A stretch of DNA of 64,000 bases from Pseudomonadota bacterium (GCA_026388315.1 JAPLKA010000024.1:1-64000); one strand, 5' to 3'. Counted from the stretch's first letter, positions 24,341 through 33,913 are shown. Notes: a model not told the origin generated them from the sequence alone. Made by a program: numbers and translations.

Positions 24341-26392
24341 ATGAACGGTATCGTTAAGGCCATAAAAGAGAAAAGCGACATCTTCGTCGCGATAAGTGTT
24401 GTTTTTGTCATACTTATCATGATCGTCCCCCTCAACAGTTTCTTTATCGACATCTTTCTTACCCTGAGCATATCCATTTCACTCATCATCCTCTTTATCG
24501 GTATGTATATTCAGAAACCCCTCGATTTTTCGGTTTTCCCTTCTGTCCTGCTCATCACCACCCTCTTCAGGCTTTCTCTGAACGTTGCATCCACACGGCT
24601 GATACTGGTTCACGGTGATGAGGGTGCCCATGCTGCAGGAAAGATTATCAAGGCCTTTGGAACATTTATCATCGGCGGCAATTATGTTGTCGGCGGGGTG
24701 GTTTTCCTGATCCTTGTCATTATCAATTTTGTTGTCATTACAAAAGGCGCAGGCAGGGTTGCAGAAGTGGCCGCACGGTTTACCCTCGATGCCATGCCCG
24801 GCAAGCAGATGAGTATAGATGCCGACCTGAACACAGGGCTTATCAGCGATACGGATGCGCGGAAGAGGAGAGAACAGGTTGAGATGGAGGCCGATTTTTA
24901 TGGCGCCATGGATGGTGCAAGCAAGTTTGTGAGGGGCGATGCCATTGCGGGTATCATCATAATATTTGTCAATATCATAGGCGGGTTGATTATTGGAATA
25001 GTCCAGAAAGGAATGCCTGTCGATGATGCTATCACCATATATACCATCCTTACCATCGGTGATGGTCTCGTCAGTCAGATTCCCGCCCTCCTGACATCAA
25101 CCGCTGCAGGCATCATCGTCACAAGGGCGGCTAGCAACGCGAATCTCGGAACAGATGTCATTAACCAGTTATACAAGCAGCCCAAGGCCATGGTGCTGGC
25201 TTCAGTCATCATTTTATCCATCGGAATGATTCCCGGTATCCCTCTCATGCCTTTTCTGATCCTTTCTTCTTTTACCTTCGGCACGAGCTATTTGATGAAC
25301 AAGAACAAAGAGGAAGAGATTACAACTCTTCCCGATATTGCTCCCGTTGAGGCAGAGGAGCGGGAAGTTATACAACCTCTGGAAGTTATCGAATTGGAGA
25401 TCGGGTATGGGCTGATTCCCATTGTGGATGCAGAACAGAGCGGGGAGCTCCTCGATAAATTAAAGGCAATGCGCAAACAGATTGCAATGGAGCTCGGTAT
25501 TGTAGTCCCGCCGATGAAATTACGGGACAATCTCCAGTTAAAGGCAAGCGAGTACCTTATTCTCCTTAAAGGCATTGAGATGGGGAGGGGAGAACTGTTT
25601 CTCGGACATGTCATGGCCATGGGGCCCGAGGAAAAACAGAAAACGATGGAAGGTATCCCTGTAAAAGAACCTGTCTTTAATCTTGATGCGATCTGGATAA
25701 AAGAAAAAGACAGGGAAAAGTATGTTGCAGAGGGCTTCACAGTTGTAGACCATCCCACAATCATTGCTACCCACTTAACAGAAATCGTTCGCAACAATGC
25801 CCACGAGCTTACGACAAGACAGGAGACGCAGAAACTTGTGGAAATGGTATCTTCCACACATCAAAAGGTTATAGAAGAACTCGCACAGGCTCAGGTAAAT
25901 ACCGGCATTATACAGAAGGTCCTGCAAAATTTGCTCAGGGAGCAGGTATCGATCCGGGACCTCGTGTCGATACTTGAAGCTATTGCCGATGTAGCATTCA
26001 CAACGAGGGATCCTGATGTCATAACAGAATATATCAGGCAGCGCATGTCAAGAAGTATCATAAAACCATATATTGTTGATGGGGTTTTGAATATCCTTAT
26101 TATTGATAAAACAGTTGAAGAAACCATTATTAACAGCTTGCAACCCCAGGACCAGGGGGGTCTATTCTCCTTTGACCTTGCATTCAGTCAGCGTTTTATT
26201 GAAAGCTTGGGTAACGAGGTAAAAAGGGCGATCCTACAGAATATGCAGCCGGTTTTACTCGTTCATCCGTTGATTAGATTAAAATTAAGAAGGTTCCTTG
26301 AGAGATATATCCAAGGGATTACAGTGATTTCACATAACGGAATCCCCCCGCAAATCAGAATTCAAACGTTAGGGGTTGTAAAGATATCATGA
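24341..26392 (+). CDS. flhA: Flagellar export apparatus protein FlhA
   Basis: The protein is 683 residues, the usual length. It has about eight membrane helices in the first 310 residues. The FHIPEP-family loop TRFTLDAMPGKQMSIDADLN appears as ARFTLDAMPGKQMSIDADLN near 150. The large cytoplasmic domain (about 345-683) forms the nonameric ring that binds chaperone-substrate pairs. It starts directly after the flhB stop and overlaps flhF by 4 bases. Confidence 0.97.
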   Translation: MNGIVKAIKEKSDIFVAISVVFVILIMIVPLNSFFIDIFLTLSISISLIILFIGMYIQKPLDFSVFPSVLLITTLFRLSLNVASTRLILVHGDEGAHAAGKIIKAFGTFIIGGNYVVGGVVFLILVIINFVVITKGAGRVAEVAARFTLDAMPGKQMSIDADLNTGLISDTDARKRREQVEMEADFYGAMDGASKFVRGDAIAGIIIIFVNIIGGLIIGIVQKGMPVDDAITIYTILTIGDGLVSQIPALLTSTAAGIIVTRAASNANLGTDVINQLYKQPKAMVLASVIILSIGMIPGIPLMPFLILSSFTFGTSYLMNKNKEEEITTLPDIAPVEAEEREVIQPLEVIELEIGYGLIPIVDAEQSGELLDKLKAMRKQIAMELGIVVPPMKLRDNLQLKASEYLILLKGIEMGRGELFLGHVMAMGPEEKQKTMEGIPVKEPVFNLDAIWIKEKDREKYVAEGFTVVDHPTIIATHLTEIVRNNAHELTTRQETQKLVEMVSSTHQKVIEELAQAQVNTGIIQKVLQNLLREQVSIRDLVSILEAIADVAFTTRDPDVITEYIRQRMSRSIIKPYIVDGVLNILIIDKTVEETIINSLQPQDQGGLFSFDLAFSQRFIESLGNEVKRAILQNMQPVLLVHPLIRLKLRRFLERYIQGITVISHNGIPPQIRIQTLGVVKIS

Positions 26393-27450
26393 AAGTTAAG
26401 ACCTATATCTTTGATGATGTAAAAAAGGGTATTGAAATTTTAAAGAGCGAGCATGGTCCTGACACCATTATTGTAGATGTTAAGGAAAACATCAAAAGCG
26501 GTTCTCATAAGACCTGTAAAATCTCAGTGGCTGTTGAAAACGGTTTCCAACCCGGTAAATACGACCCCGTCAGGACAAGGGAAAAGACTGAAGATATATG
26601 GAACTGTACGACAAAATTACTTCTGGATAAAATCTCTCTACTCGAGTCAGAGATTATCATGGACAGGTTGAAATCTTACCCCTTACCGCTGAGGTTCATT
26701 TACGGCAAGATGGTTGAAAACGGTTTTAATGCACAGCTCGCTATGACCATTGTCTCGGAAGTATACAGTAATATAGGCGAATTGGCAAAAGAAACAATTA
26801 TAGCCAACTATTTTCTGAAAGACCTCTTAGGAGAGAAAATTAAAATAAGCGACATTACGGGTACAGACGATTCTGCTATTTTGCTGGGTCCAGCCGGTGC
26901 AGGAAAAACGCAAACCGCAAAAAAACTCGCTATGATGCGCTCTGCGCTGGGAAAATCGGTCTCAATAGTTGCATATGATCCTGTGAACAGTGAAGGTTGT
27001 GATGAATTGAAAACCTTTTCGGAAAATGCTGGAATACCATTTTCATTCACCGTTCAAGTTGACGAACTATGCTCTATTCTCGAAAAAGACAGTAGAAAAA
27101 AGATTATTGATATTCCCGGTCACATAACTCTTCAAAAAGGTATTGTTGAAAAATTAAAGGACGTGAAGCGAATCATACTCCTGCCTGCAGGGGCAAGAGA
27201 TGAAAAGATAAGAAACTATTTCAATCAATTCAACGATTTAAATACTGCAGAGCTTATATTCACCAAGCTCGATGAGGAAGAGACGCTGGGCCATGTCTGC
27301 CATAACCTTATTATGTTAAGACAGCCTGTTTGCTGCTTTACTACCGGTGCAAATATTAGAGATATTGTTATGCCAAGTAAAGAGCTGTTTTATAAAATTC
27401 TTTTTGAGGGTAATAAATGGAAAAGAGAAGAGGAAAAACCATTACAATAA
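26389..27450 (+). CDS. flhF: Flagellar placement GTPase FlhF
   Basis: The protein is 353 residues of the SRP-GTPase family. The N-terminal B domain begins MKVKTYIFDDVKKGIEILKSEHGPDTIIVD as in other FlhF proteins (ends shown: MKVKTYIFDD and GPDTII). G1 reads GPAGAGKTQTAKKLA near 165, G3 is weak (IDIPGH in place of DTAGR) and G4 is TKLDE. FlhF sets where a polar flagellum is built, with FlhG as its partner. It overlaps flhA by ATGA and flhG by 34 bases. The altered G1 and G3 are unusual, yet the fold is plain. Confidence 0.92.
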   Translation: MKVKTYIFDDVKKGIEILKSEHGPDTIIVDVKENIKSGSHKTCKISVAVENGFQPGKYDPVRTREKTEDIWNCTTKLLLDKISLLESEIIMDRLKSYPLPLRFIYGKMVENGFNAQLAMTIVSEVYSNIGELAKETIIANYFLKDLLGEKIKISDITGTDDSAILLGPAGAGKTQTAKKLAMMRSALGKSVSIVAYDPVNSEGCDELKTFSENAGIPFSFTVQVDELCSILEKDSRKKIIDIPGHITLQKGIVEKLKDVKRIILLPAGARDEKIRNYFNQFNDLNTAELIFTKLDEEETLGHVCHNLIMLRQPVCCFTTGANIRDIVMPSKELFYKILFEGNKWKREEEKPLQ

Positions 27451-28160
27451 CAAGTGGAAAGGGCGGGGTTGGCAAATCATCCATAGTTACGAATATGGCA
27501 TATATTTTAGGGGCCAACAAGGAGTCAACGTACATAGTTGACGCTGATTTATCCCTTGGTAATATCGACATCTTTTTTGGTATGTCTCCTAAATTCAATA
27601 TTAAAGATTTGATAGAGGGCAGAAAAACCATTAATGAAATCATTGTTGAAGGCCCCCATGGTATCAAAATTATTCCTGCAACATCAGGAATAGCCGAACT
27701 TTCAAGCCTTACCGATGAACAAAGGAATATTTTGTTATCTTCCTTGCAGGAATTAGCAGAGTATGATTTTCTGCTGGTTGATACCCCGGCGGGGATATCA
27801 TCCAACGTCATCTATTTTAACTCAATCAGCGAAAATATCTTTATTGTAGTAACGCCTGACCCTGCAAGCATTACTGATTCCTATGCGGTAATTAAAGTCT
27901 TGCACAACAAAACGGGGAGAAGGGATTTCAATATTATTGCCAATATGGTAAAAGACGAGGCAGAGGCCTTGAGTATTTATAAGAAACTGCTAACAGTTTC
28001 GGATCAATTTTTAAATGTTTACCTGGATTATATGGGCTATATTCCGATTGATGCAAATGTACGCCTCGCAACTAAAAAACAGAAATTATGGGTGGAACAT
28101 TATCCAGATACACAAGCTACAAAGGCACTCATAAAAATTTGTAACAAGCTGGTATCCTGA
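27417..28160 (+). CDS. flhG: Flagellar number ATPase FlhG (MinD family)
   Basis: The protein is 247 residues with a MinD/ParA deviant Walker A (SGKGGVGKSS near 14-23), the switch region DADLSLGNIDIFFG, and LLVDTPAGI. It counters FlhF and limits flagellar number in polar flagellates. The C-terminal amphipathic helix is weak but present (TKALIKICNKL). It is followed directly by fliA. Confidence 0.94.
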   Translation: MEKRRGKTITITSGKGGVGKSSIVTNMAYILGANKESTYIVDADLSLGNIDIFFGMSPKFNIKDLIEGRKTINEIIVEGPHGIKIIPATSGIAELSSLTDEQRNILLSSLQELAEYDFLLVDTPAGISSNVIYFNSISENIFIVVTPDPASITDSYAVIKVLHNKTGRRDFNIIANMVKDEAEALSIYKKLLTVSDQFLNVYLDYMGYIPIDANVRLATKKQKLWVEHYPDTQATKALIKICNKLVS

Positions 28161-28898
28161 ATGGTAAAGTGGGCATACTCTAATAGAGGAGAAAACGAAA
28201 GAGAAAAGACAATCGAGGAATTTCTCCCTGTAATAAAGCATCTTGCCTATAAAATATCTAGAGGCTTTGAAGATAATACCACCACCGACGACCTTATTGC
28301 TTCGGGAATAACGGGACTGCTCGAGGCTATAGAAAAATATGATGCGAGCAGGGGGGTAAAACTTAAAACATTTGCATATCTCAGGATAAGAGGTGCAATG
28401 ATAGATGAATTAAGGGCAAAGGACTGGTTTTCGAGAAATGCACGGTCTAAGTCAAAAAAGATAGAGGAGGTAATCAGGAAACTCGTAATCAGACTTGGAA
28501 GGCACCCTGAAGAAGAAGAAATAGCTCAAGAATTGAACATCAGTCTGGAAGACTACCTATCATTAATAAAAGATTTTAAGAATCTCTCAGTTCTGAGTCT
28601 TGAAGAAATATACGAGAGTGTTGGCGAAGGCAGAGAAAAGATCATCGGATATGTTGTGGATGAAACCAATGATCCGAGCGTATATGCGGAATTTCATGAA
28701 ATAGAGGGGATACTTGCGAAAGAAATTGATAAACTTCCAGAAAAGCAAAAAATGGTTTTGAGCCTTTACTATTACGAAGATATGAATATGAAGGAAATTG
28801 CAGCAGCTATTGGTATTACTGAAGCAAGGGTCAGCCAGATTCACTCGCAGGCAATACTAAATTTGAGATCGATCACAAAAAAACAACTCTCACGCTAA
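28161..28898 (+). CDS. fliA: Flagellar sigma factor FliA (sigma28)
   Basis: The protein is 245 residues. Region 2 has DLIASGITGLLEAIEKYD and KTFAYLRIRGAMIDELRAKDWF (given by its parts KTFAYLRIRG and MIDELRAKDW), both typical of FliA. Regions 3 and 4 have LPEKQKMVLSLYYYEDMNMKEIAAAIG (parts LPEKQKMVLSLYY and MKEIAAAIG) and an HTH ending in EARVSQIHSQAI. It directs late flagellar genes and is held by FlgM (41640) until the hook is complete. The stop codon overlaps the -35 block of a sigma28 promoter for the next operon, so FliA would read its own neighbour. Confidence 0.97.
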   Translation: MVKWAYSNRGENEREKTIEEFLPVIKHLAYKISRGFEDNTTTDDLIASGITGLLEAIEKYDASRGVKLKTFAYLRIRGAMIDELRAKDWFSRNARSKSKKIEEVIRKLVIRLGRHPEEEEIAQELNISLEDYLSLIKDFKNLSVLSLEEIYESVGEGREKIIGYVVDETNDPSVYAEFHEIEGILAKEIDKLPEKQKMVLSLYYYEDMNMKEIAAAIGITEARVSQIHSQAILNLRSITKKQLSR

Positions 28899-28922
28899 AG
28901 TTCTACCGGAATAATTCGATAA
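28896..28922 (+). promoter_or_regulatory. Sigma28 promoter of the HDOD-che operon
   Basis: TAAAGTTC (28896-28903), 11 bases, then TTCGATAA (28915-28922), matching the sigma28 pattern TAAAGTTT-N11-GCCGATAA. Its first three bases are the fliA stop codon. Transcription should begin near 28929, shortly before the ATG at 28941. Confidence 0.8.
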
Positions 28923-28940
28923 TATTTTGGATGGTAATCT

Positions 28941-29831
28941 ATGGATTATGACAGCAAAATAATGGAAAGATTAAAAAAGGTTGAACTTTTGCCTACCTTT
29001 TCAAATATAGTTGGGGAGATATTGAATATTATCGATGACCCCATGAGCTCTGCTTCGGATATTGCAAAACATATGGATCCATCTATGGTCGGGGAGGTTT
29101 TAAGGATAGCCGGTAGCGCCTATTTCAACACAGGTGGTTTAAGAAAAATTTCTTCTATCGAACATGCCATAGCAATGATAGGTTGCGAACAGCTTTCCCA
29201 TATAGTTCTACAGATGCCTTTTCTCACGTTGGCAAATAAAGATGACAAAATATTTGATGCAAAGGGATTTTTCAACCATTCGACGTTATGCGGAGTGCTG
29301 TCAAAAACTATAAGCTCATCAGCCTTTCTTGGAAATCCTAACGAGGTCTATATCAGTGGGATAATGCATGATGTTGGAATCATTGTCATCTATCGCTTTT
29401 TTCAAGATGAATGGAGAGAAATAATCTCCTTAATGGAAAATGAGAACAAGTCAAGGCTCGATGCGGAGCGGGAGGTTTTTTCTTTTGATCATGGTTTTAT
29501 AGGTGCCATGCTTTTGGATATCTGGCATATACCGAAATCCGTAACAGACGGGGTCAGGTATCATCATTGTCCCGAAATGGCTGAAGAAAACAAGGGAAAT
29601 GTGGCAGCTACGTATCTCGGGAACCTTCTGTCACGGCAGATTGATTTTAAAAATGACATAGATAGTTTTATCAATTTTATGATGTCCCATAGGGACTTTG
29701 TAGAGAAGATAACTCAATTCAGACGTGCATTCTCGTCGAGTGAAGAAATTGAGTTATTCCAGATGATATACAATGCCTTAAAAAGTACAAACAATTTATT
29801 AAAAGGAACTGAAAATGGCAGCGAAGATTAA
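28941..29831 (+). CDS. HDOD-domain protein
   Basis: This is a 296-residue cytoplasmic protein. An HDOD domain covers about 15-215, with the usual start LPTFSNIVGEILNIIDDP, then ASDIAKHMDPSMVGEVLRIAG and HDVGIIVIYRFF. The HD-type metal ligands are incomplete, as is normal for HDOD, which is thought to lack phosphohydrolase activity. HDOD proteins act as signalling adaptors, often near flagellar or chemotaxis genes, but the exact role is unknown. It heads a sigma28-driven operon with cheB, whose start lies 16 bases inside its end. Confidence 0.88.
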   Translation: MDYDSKIMERLKKVELLPTFSNIVGEILNIIDDPMSSASDIAKHMDPSMVGEVLRIAGSAYFNTGGLRKISSIEHAIAMIGCEQLSHIVLQMPFLTLANKDDKIFDAKGFFNHSTLCGVLSKTISSSAFLGNPNEVYISGIMHDVGIIVIYRFFQDEWREIISLMENENKSRLDAEREVFSFDHGFIGAMLLDIWHIPKSVTDGVRYHHCPEMAEENKGNVAATYLGNLLSRQIDFKNDIDSFINFMMSHRDFVEKITQFRRAFSSSEEIELFQMIYNALKSTNNLLKGTENGSED

Positions 29832-30852
29832 AGTTCTTGTGGTGGACGACTCGGCTTTCATGAGGAGTATGATCACGAAAATGCTCGAAAGCGATAGCGA
29901 AATTGAGGTGATTGGCACGGCAAAGAATGGACAGGAGGCTATCGAGAGGATTGAAGTATTGAAACCAGACGTTGTAACGCTCGATATTGAAATGCCTGTA
30001 ATGAACGGCATTGAAGCGCTAAGGCATATAATGAATAATAACCCGCTTCCTGTGATCATGTTTAGCTCACTTACCAAGGAAGGTGCCGAGGTTACCCTTG
30101 AAGCCCTGAATATTGGTGCTTCGGACTTTATAGCAAAGGATTTTTCAAATTTTTCTATAAGGATATCAAGAAATGAAAACGAATTAATTAATAAAGTAAA
30201 AACAGTGGCAAAGAAAAAAACAATGTATTTGCTGAGAAGGATCACTCTTCTTAGAAAACCAGTCACAATGAATAGTCCAAATAGGATTAAGCATAGCGTT
30301 CTCGCTATTGGCGCGTCAACAGGTGGTCCACCTGCAATAGAGCATATTCTCTCAAGTATTCCAAGTGATTTTCCAGTACCCATAGTGATTGCACAACACA
30401 TGCCCAAGCTATTTACAAAATCCTTTGCACAGAGGTTAAACAATATCTCTCAAATTGAAGTAAAAGAGGCAGAAAATGGGGAAGTCCTAAAGATTGGAGC
30501 TGCCTTGATTGCGCCTGGTGATTCTCACATGAGTATCAAGAGAAGAAATAATGAAGTAGTTGTAGAGTTTGTTAATGATGCAAAATATATTTATAGACCT
30601 TCTGTGGACCTTCTTTTTAGTTCTACTGCACAGGTATATGGTGCAGAGTCGTTTTGTGTCATATTAACAGGCATGGGGAATGACGGGCTGGTCGGAATAA
30701 AGGAAATAAAATCAAAAAATGGCTACGTTATTGCGCAGGACGAAGATACATGCGTTGTATATGGGATGCCCAGGGCGGTGGTAAACGCAAATATGGCGGA
30801 TGCCGTACTGCCCCTTGATAAGATATCTGAGGCAATAATCAAAAACTTGTGA
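29815..30852 (+). CDS. cheB: Chemotaxis methylesterase/deamidase CheB
   Basis: The protein is 345 residues. The receiver domain is at about 5-125 (VVVDDSAFMR, D in TLDIEMP) and the methylesterase domain at about 155-345, with the catalytic serine in GASTGGPPA, the histidine in IAQHMP and the aspartate in GMGNDG. It removes methyl groups from chemoreceptors when phosphorylated by CheA. In this receiver the usual lysine region reads IAKDFSNFS. No receptor gene is seen in the window. Confidence 0.96.
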   Translation: MAAKIKVLVVDDSAFMRSMITKMLESDSEIEVIGTAKNGQEAIERIEVLKPDVVTLDIEMPVMNGIEALRHIMNNNPLPVIMFSSLTKEGAEVTLEALNIGASDFIAKDFSNFSIRISRNENELINKVKTVAKKKTMYLLRRITLLRKPVTMNSPNRIKHSVLAIGASTGGPPAIEHILSSIPSDFPVPIVIAQHMPKLFTKSFAQRLNNISQIEVKEAENGEVLKIGAALIAPGDSHMSIKRRNNEVVVEFVNDAKYIYRPSVDLLFSSTAQVYGAESFCVILTGMGNDGLVGIKEIKSKNGYVIAQDEDTCVVYGMPRAVVNANMADAVLPLDKISEAIIKNL

Positions 30853-30863
30853 GGAACGGGCCT

Positions 30864-32696
30864 ATGAAAAAACAAGAAAACGGACAGATAAGTAAAGGGA
30901 AGATGGCACGCCTTATCAAGGCATTGAAGGAGGGGGACAGCTTTGACAAAGAAAAGGCCATAGAAACCCTGGTTGCTTTCCCTGACAAAACAGTCATCGA
31001 ACAGGTTATCCCTCTCCTGGATGGCAACGTTACCCAGGCACGGATGTCCGCATGGGAGGTTTTGAAAAAGGTTGGACATCACAACATTGAAGCAGTAGCT
31101 GCCCTCCTTGATCATGAGAGCGAAGATGTAAGGGTATATGCAGCGGAAATCCTCGGGACACTCAAGGAGAAAAGTACATTACCTCAATTAATAAAAAAGA
31201 TTCACGATGAAAGCCCTAATGTAAGAAACACCGTATGTATTGCTCTCGGGAGTTTTAATGACGAAATTGCAGTAGATGCACTTCTGGAGGCATTACATGA
31301 TGATGACTGGATAGCATTTTCTGCTACAGAAGCCTTGGGGAAAACCGGCAATGAAAGGGCGATTAAGCCATTGCTTGCCATATTTAAAGACGGGAGCGAA
31401 GAGGTCTCATTGGCAGCCTGCGAGGAGCTTATGGGGTTTAACGACAAAAAAATAAAAAATGAAATATTCGATATTCTGAAAAGATGGGAGCCTGAAAAGA
31501 GAGGTGCTTTTGTTGATATTATTCTGGATAAGGTCGATGATGAGACATTCGAGAACATGAAAGAAAGGATGGGCGAAGAAGTATTCGAACACCTCTTCAA
31601 CAGTGTTAGGAATGACACGGGGAAACCGGTAAGTCTCATACGGCTTTTGGCGCATTTCAGGCGGACAGAAGCCTGCGACGCGATTCTTTATGTTTTGAGT
31701 TCCATGAACCCTGACGACGAAGAATACACTGAAGTCTTAAATGTTTTTGCCCATTTGAGCGATGTATGGAAAGACCGTATTGCATACTATGTGGAACAGA
31801 ATGAGGGCTATGCAATGCCCGTGATTGAGAGCTGTAAAATTGCAGGGGTGAAAATTGCCGAGGCTCTGCTGTTGAAAATATTTCTTGCGACTTCCATGGA
31901 CGTGAAACGGGAGATCATAAAAAATCTGCCCGTTTTCTTAGAAGGGGGTGGTCTTTCCGTAATCAAAGAGGCGATAAAGGATCCTGATGGCCATGTAAGG
32001 GCTGATGCGCTTACAGTAATCGGAATAATGTCATTGGAGGTAATGAAAGATGACGTCATTACAGCGGTGCGGAAGGACTTTCTTGATGTACGGATACATG
32101 CACTGAAAGCCCTCATGAGACTCGATTTCGATAATGGATTGGAACTCATCAGGACCTTTGTGAATAATGGTTCCGATGATGATAAGAAACTGTATCTTGC
32201 GGTGGCGAAATTTGGAGATGCCGATAACAATTTTCCCTTTGTTGTAAAGCTCTTATCCGATAAGGACGATAAGATTCGAAGGGCTGTTATCAGTGTAATC
32301 GGGCATTTCCTTGACGATGAGAGATATATGGCCATGTTTGTGAAGTTGTTAACGGATGAAAATATTCCCCATGAAACATTGAAGGTGATAAGGGAAAAGA
32401 GACTCACCATATTCAGAGATCGTTTACAGGAGATTTTCCACGATACGGACAAGGAATTGTGGACAAGGTACTATGCCTTATCAGCCTTAAGCACCTTTGA
32501 AGATGGTTCCCTCTTTGATACTTTTGTAAATGGGCTAAAAGACGATAACAGCATCATAAAAATTGCCTGTATAAAGGCTTTAGCGGATTTGAATGATGTG
32601 AGGGCGCTTGAACATATCTATCCTTTTGTTCAAAGCAACGACAACGATGTAAGATCTACAGCAGAGTTTGTCATAGGCAGACTCGAGGGATTTTAG
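30864..32696 (+). CDS. HEAT-repeat protein in the che operon
   Basis: The protein is 610 residues from ATG 30864, preceded by GAGGAAC. A GTG at 30849 overlaps cheB and is less likely. It is made of repeated helical HEAT/PBS-lyase-like units throughout, for example ALLDHESEDVRVYAAEILG, ALHDDDWIAFSATEALGKTG and VKLLSDKDDKIRRAVISVIG. There is no signal peptide or membrane segment. Such solenoids are protein-binding scaffolds. Lying between cheB and cheR, it may organise receptor-modifying enzymes or bind a receptor, but that is inference. Confidence 0.9.
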   Translation: MKKQENGQISKGKMARLIKALKEGDSFDKEKAIETLVAFPDKTVIEQVIPLLDGNVTQARMSAWEVLKKVGHHNIEAVAALLDHESEDVRVYAAEILGTLKEKSTLPQLIKKIHDESPNVRNTVCIALGSFNDEIAVDALLEALHDDDWIAFSATEALGKTGNERAIKPLLAIFKDGSEEVSLAACEELMGFNDKKIKNEIFDILKRWEPEKRGAFVDIILDKVDDETFENMKERMGEEVFEHLFNSVRNDTGKPVSLIRLLAHFRRTEACDAILYVLSSMNPDDEEYTEVLNVFAHLSDVWKDRIAYYVEQNEGYAMPVIESCKIAGVKIAEALLLKIFLATSMDVKREIIKNLPVFLEGGGLSVIKEAIKDPDGHVRADALTVIGIMSLEVMKDDVITAVRKDFLDVRIHALKALMRLDFDNGLELIRTFVNNGSDDDKKLYLAVAKFGDADNNFPFVVKLLSDKDDKIRRAVISVIGHFLDDERYMAMFVKLLTDENIPHETLKVIREKRLTIFRDRLQEIFHDTDKELWTRYYALSALSTFEDGSLFDTFVNGLKDDNSIIKIACIKALADLNDVRALEHIYPFVQSNDNDVRSTAEFVIGRLEGF

Positions 32697-32709
32697 AAAG
32701 AGAGGTAAG

Positions 32710-33537
32710 ATGCTGACAAAAGAGAGTTTCATCTTATTGAGAGACTTTATATATGAAAAGACAGGCATATTCTTTGCCGAGAATAAGACCTACCTGATGG
32801 AGAGCAGGCTGACGAACAGACTGAGTGAGCACGGTTTCAGCACCTATGAAGATTACTATTATTTCCTGAAATACGGAGGTGAAAAGTCGAAGTCGGAAAT
32901 GCTCAGTCTCTTCGATGCGGTAACCACAAATGAAACAAGCTTTTTCAGGAATCCTCCCCAGCTTGATGCGTTCAAAATGATAATGCAGAAACATTACTTC
33001 AACGGTAAGGGCGCAGGTACCCAGTTAAGGATTTGGAGCGCTGCCTCCTCTACAGGAGAAGAGGCCTATACGCTGGTCATTATTCTCCTTGATATGATGG
33101 AAAAGCTGAAGAGGAACATCTCATTTACGGTCGTTGCGACGGATATAAGCCCTAAAGTCCTGGAATCTGCCAGGAAAGCGGTATTTGGTTCATACAGCGT
33201 GAGGAATATAGATGAAGCCATACGCAAAAAATATTTTGTCGAAGAGGGGGGGGTTTTCAAGCTGAAAGACATTGTGAAGAAATACGTCAAATTCGATTTT
33301 ATGAATCTGATGGATGCGAATGCATACCGGACGTACAAGCATATGGACGTCATCTTTTGCAGGAATGTTCTTATCTATTTTGATGACAAGATGAAGAAAA
33401 AGGTCATTGATAACATGTATGAGTGTCTGAAATTGCCGGGATTCCTTACCATCGGCCACGCTGAGTCTCTCCATAACCTTTCAAGGGCATTTAAACCCTT
33501 GGTTTTTCCCGGGACAACTACTTATCAAAAAGGATAA
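32710..33537 (+). CDS. cheR: Chemotaxis receptor methyltransferase CheR
   Basis: The protein is 275 residues. A helical N-terminal domain (about 1-80, with FILLRDFIYEKTGIFF) is followed by a Rossmann SAM-binding domain with WSAASSTGEEAYTLVI (motif I, normally GCSTGEEPYS), ATDISPKVLESARKAVFG and FCRNVLIYFDD. It methylates glutamates of chemoreceptors. The SAM motif differs from the usual CASTGEE only in having AASSTGEE. Confidence 0.95.
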   Translation: MLTKESFILLRDFIYEKTGIFFAENKTYLMESRLTNRLSEHGFSTYEDYYYFLKYGGEKSKSEMLSLFDAVTTNETSFFRNPPQLDAFKMIMQKHYFNGKGAGTQLRIWSAASSTGEEAYTLVIILLDMMEKLKRNISFTVVATDISPKVLESARKAVFGSYSVRNIDEAIRKKYFVEEGGVFKLKDIVKKYVKFDFMNLMDANAYRTYKHMDVIFCRNVLIYFDDKMKKKVIDNMYECLKLPGFLTIGHAESLHNLSRAFKPLVFPGTTTYQKG

Positions 33538-33541
33538 CATT

Positions 33542-33913
33542 ATGAAAACAATATTAATTATTGATGACTCACCGACGATACGAAAATTGTTAACCTATGT
33601 GTTAAAAAAACAGGATTATATCATTGCAGAAGCAGAAGATGGAATAGACGCTATGGAAAAATTGAGCCATGTTCAAGCGGATATCATCATTGTAGACCTC
33701 AATATGCCGAACATGGACGGTATAGAATTTGCGAAAAACCTGAGGAGCAATTACTATTACATGGATACGCCAATTATCATGCTGACTACGACAAAAGATG
33801 ACGAGTTGAAAAGACAGGCACTGGAAGCCGGTGTCAATCTATTCTTAAATAAACCTATCCAGCCGAATATACTTTTATATAAAGTTCAAAGTCTTTTGAT
33901 GGGGGTGGAATAA
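33542..33913 (+). CDS. cheY: Chemotaxis response regulator CheY
   Basis: This is a 123-residue single receiver domain with acidic pocket D8-D9, phosphorylation site D52 (VDLNMP), the switch threonine in LTTT (82-84) and lysine K104 (NKPIQP). Lying four bases before cheA, it is very probably the CheY that turns FliM. The sequence after D52 (NMPNMDGIEF) is standard. Confidence 0.95.
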   Translation: MKTILIIDDSPTIRKLLTYVLKKQDYIIAEAEDGIDAMEKLSHVQADIIIVDLNMPNMDGIEFAKNLRSNYYYMDTPIIMLTTTKDDELKRQALEAGVNLFLNKPIQPNILLYKVQSLLMGVE

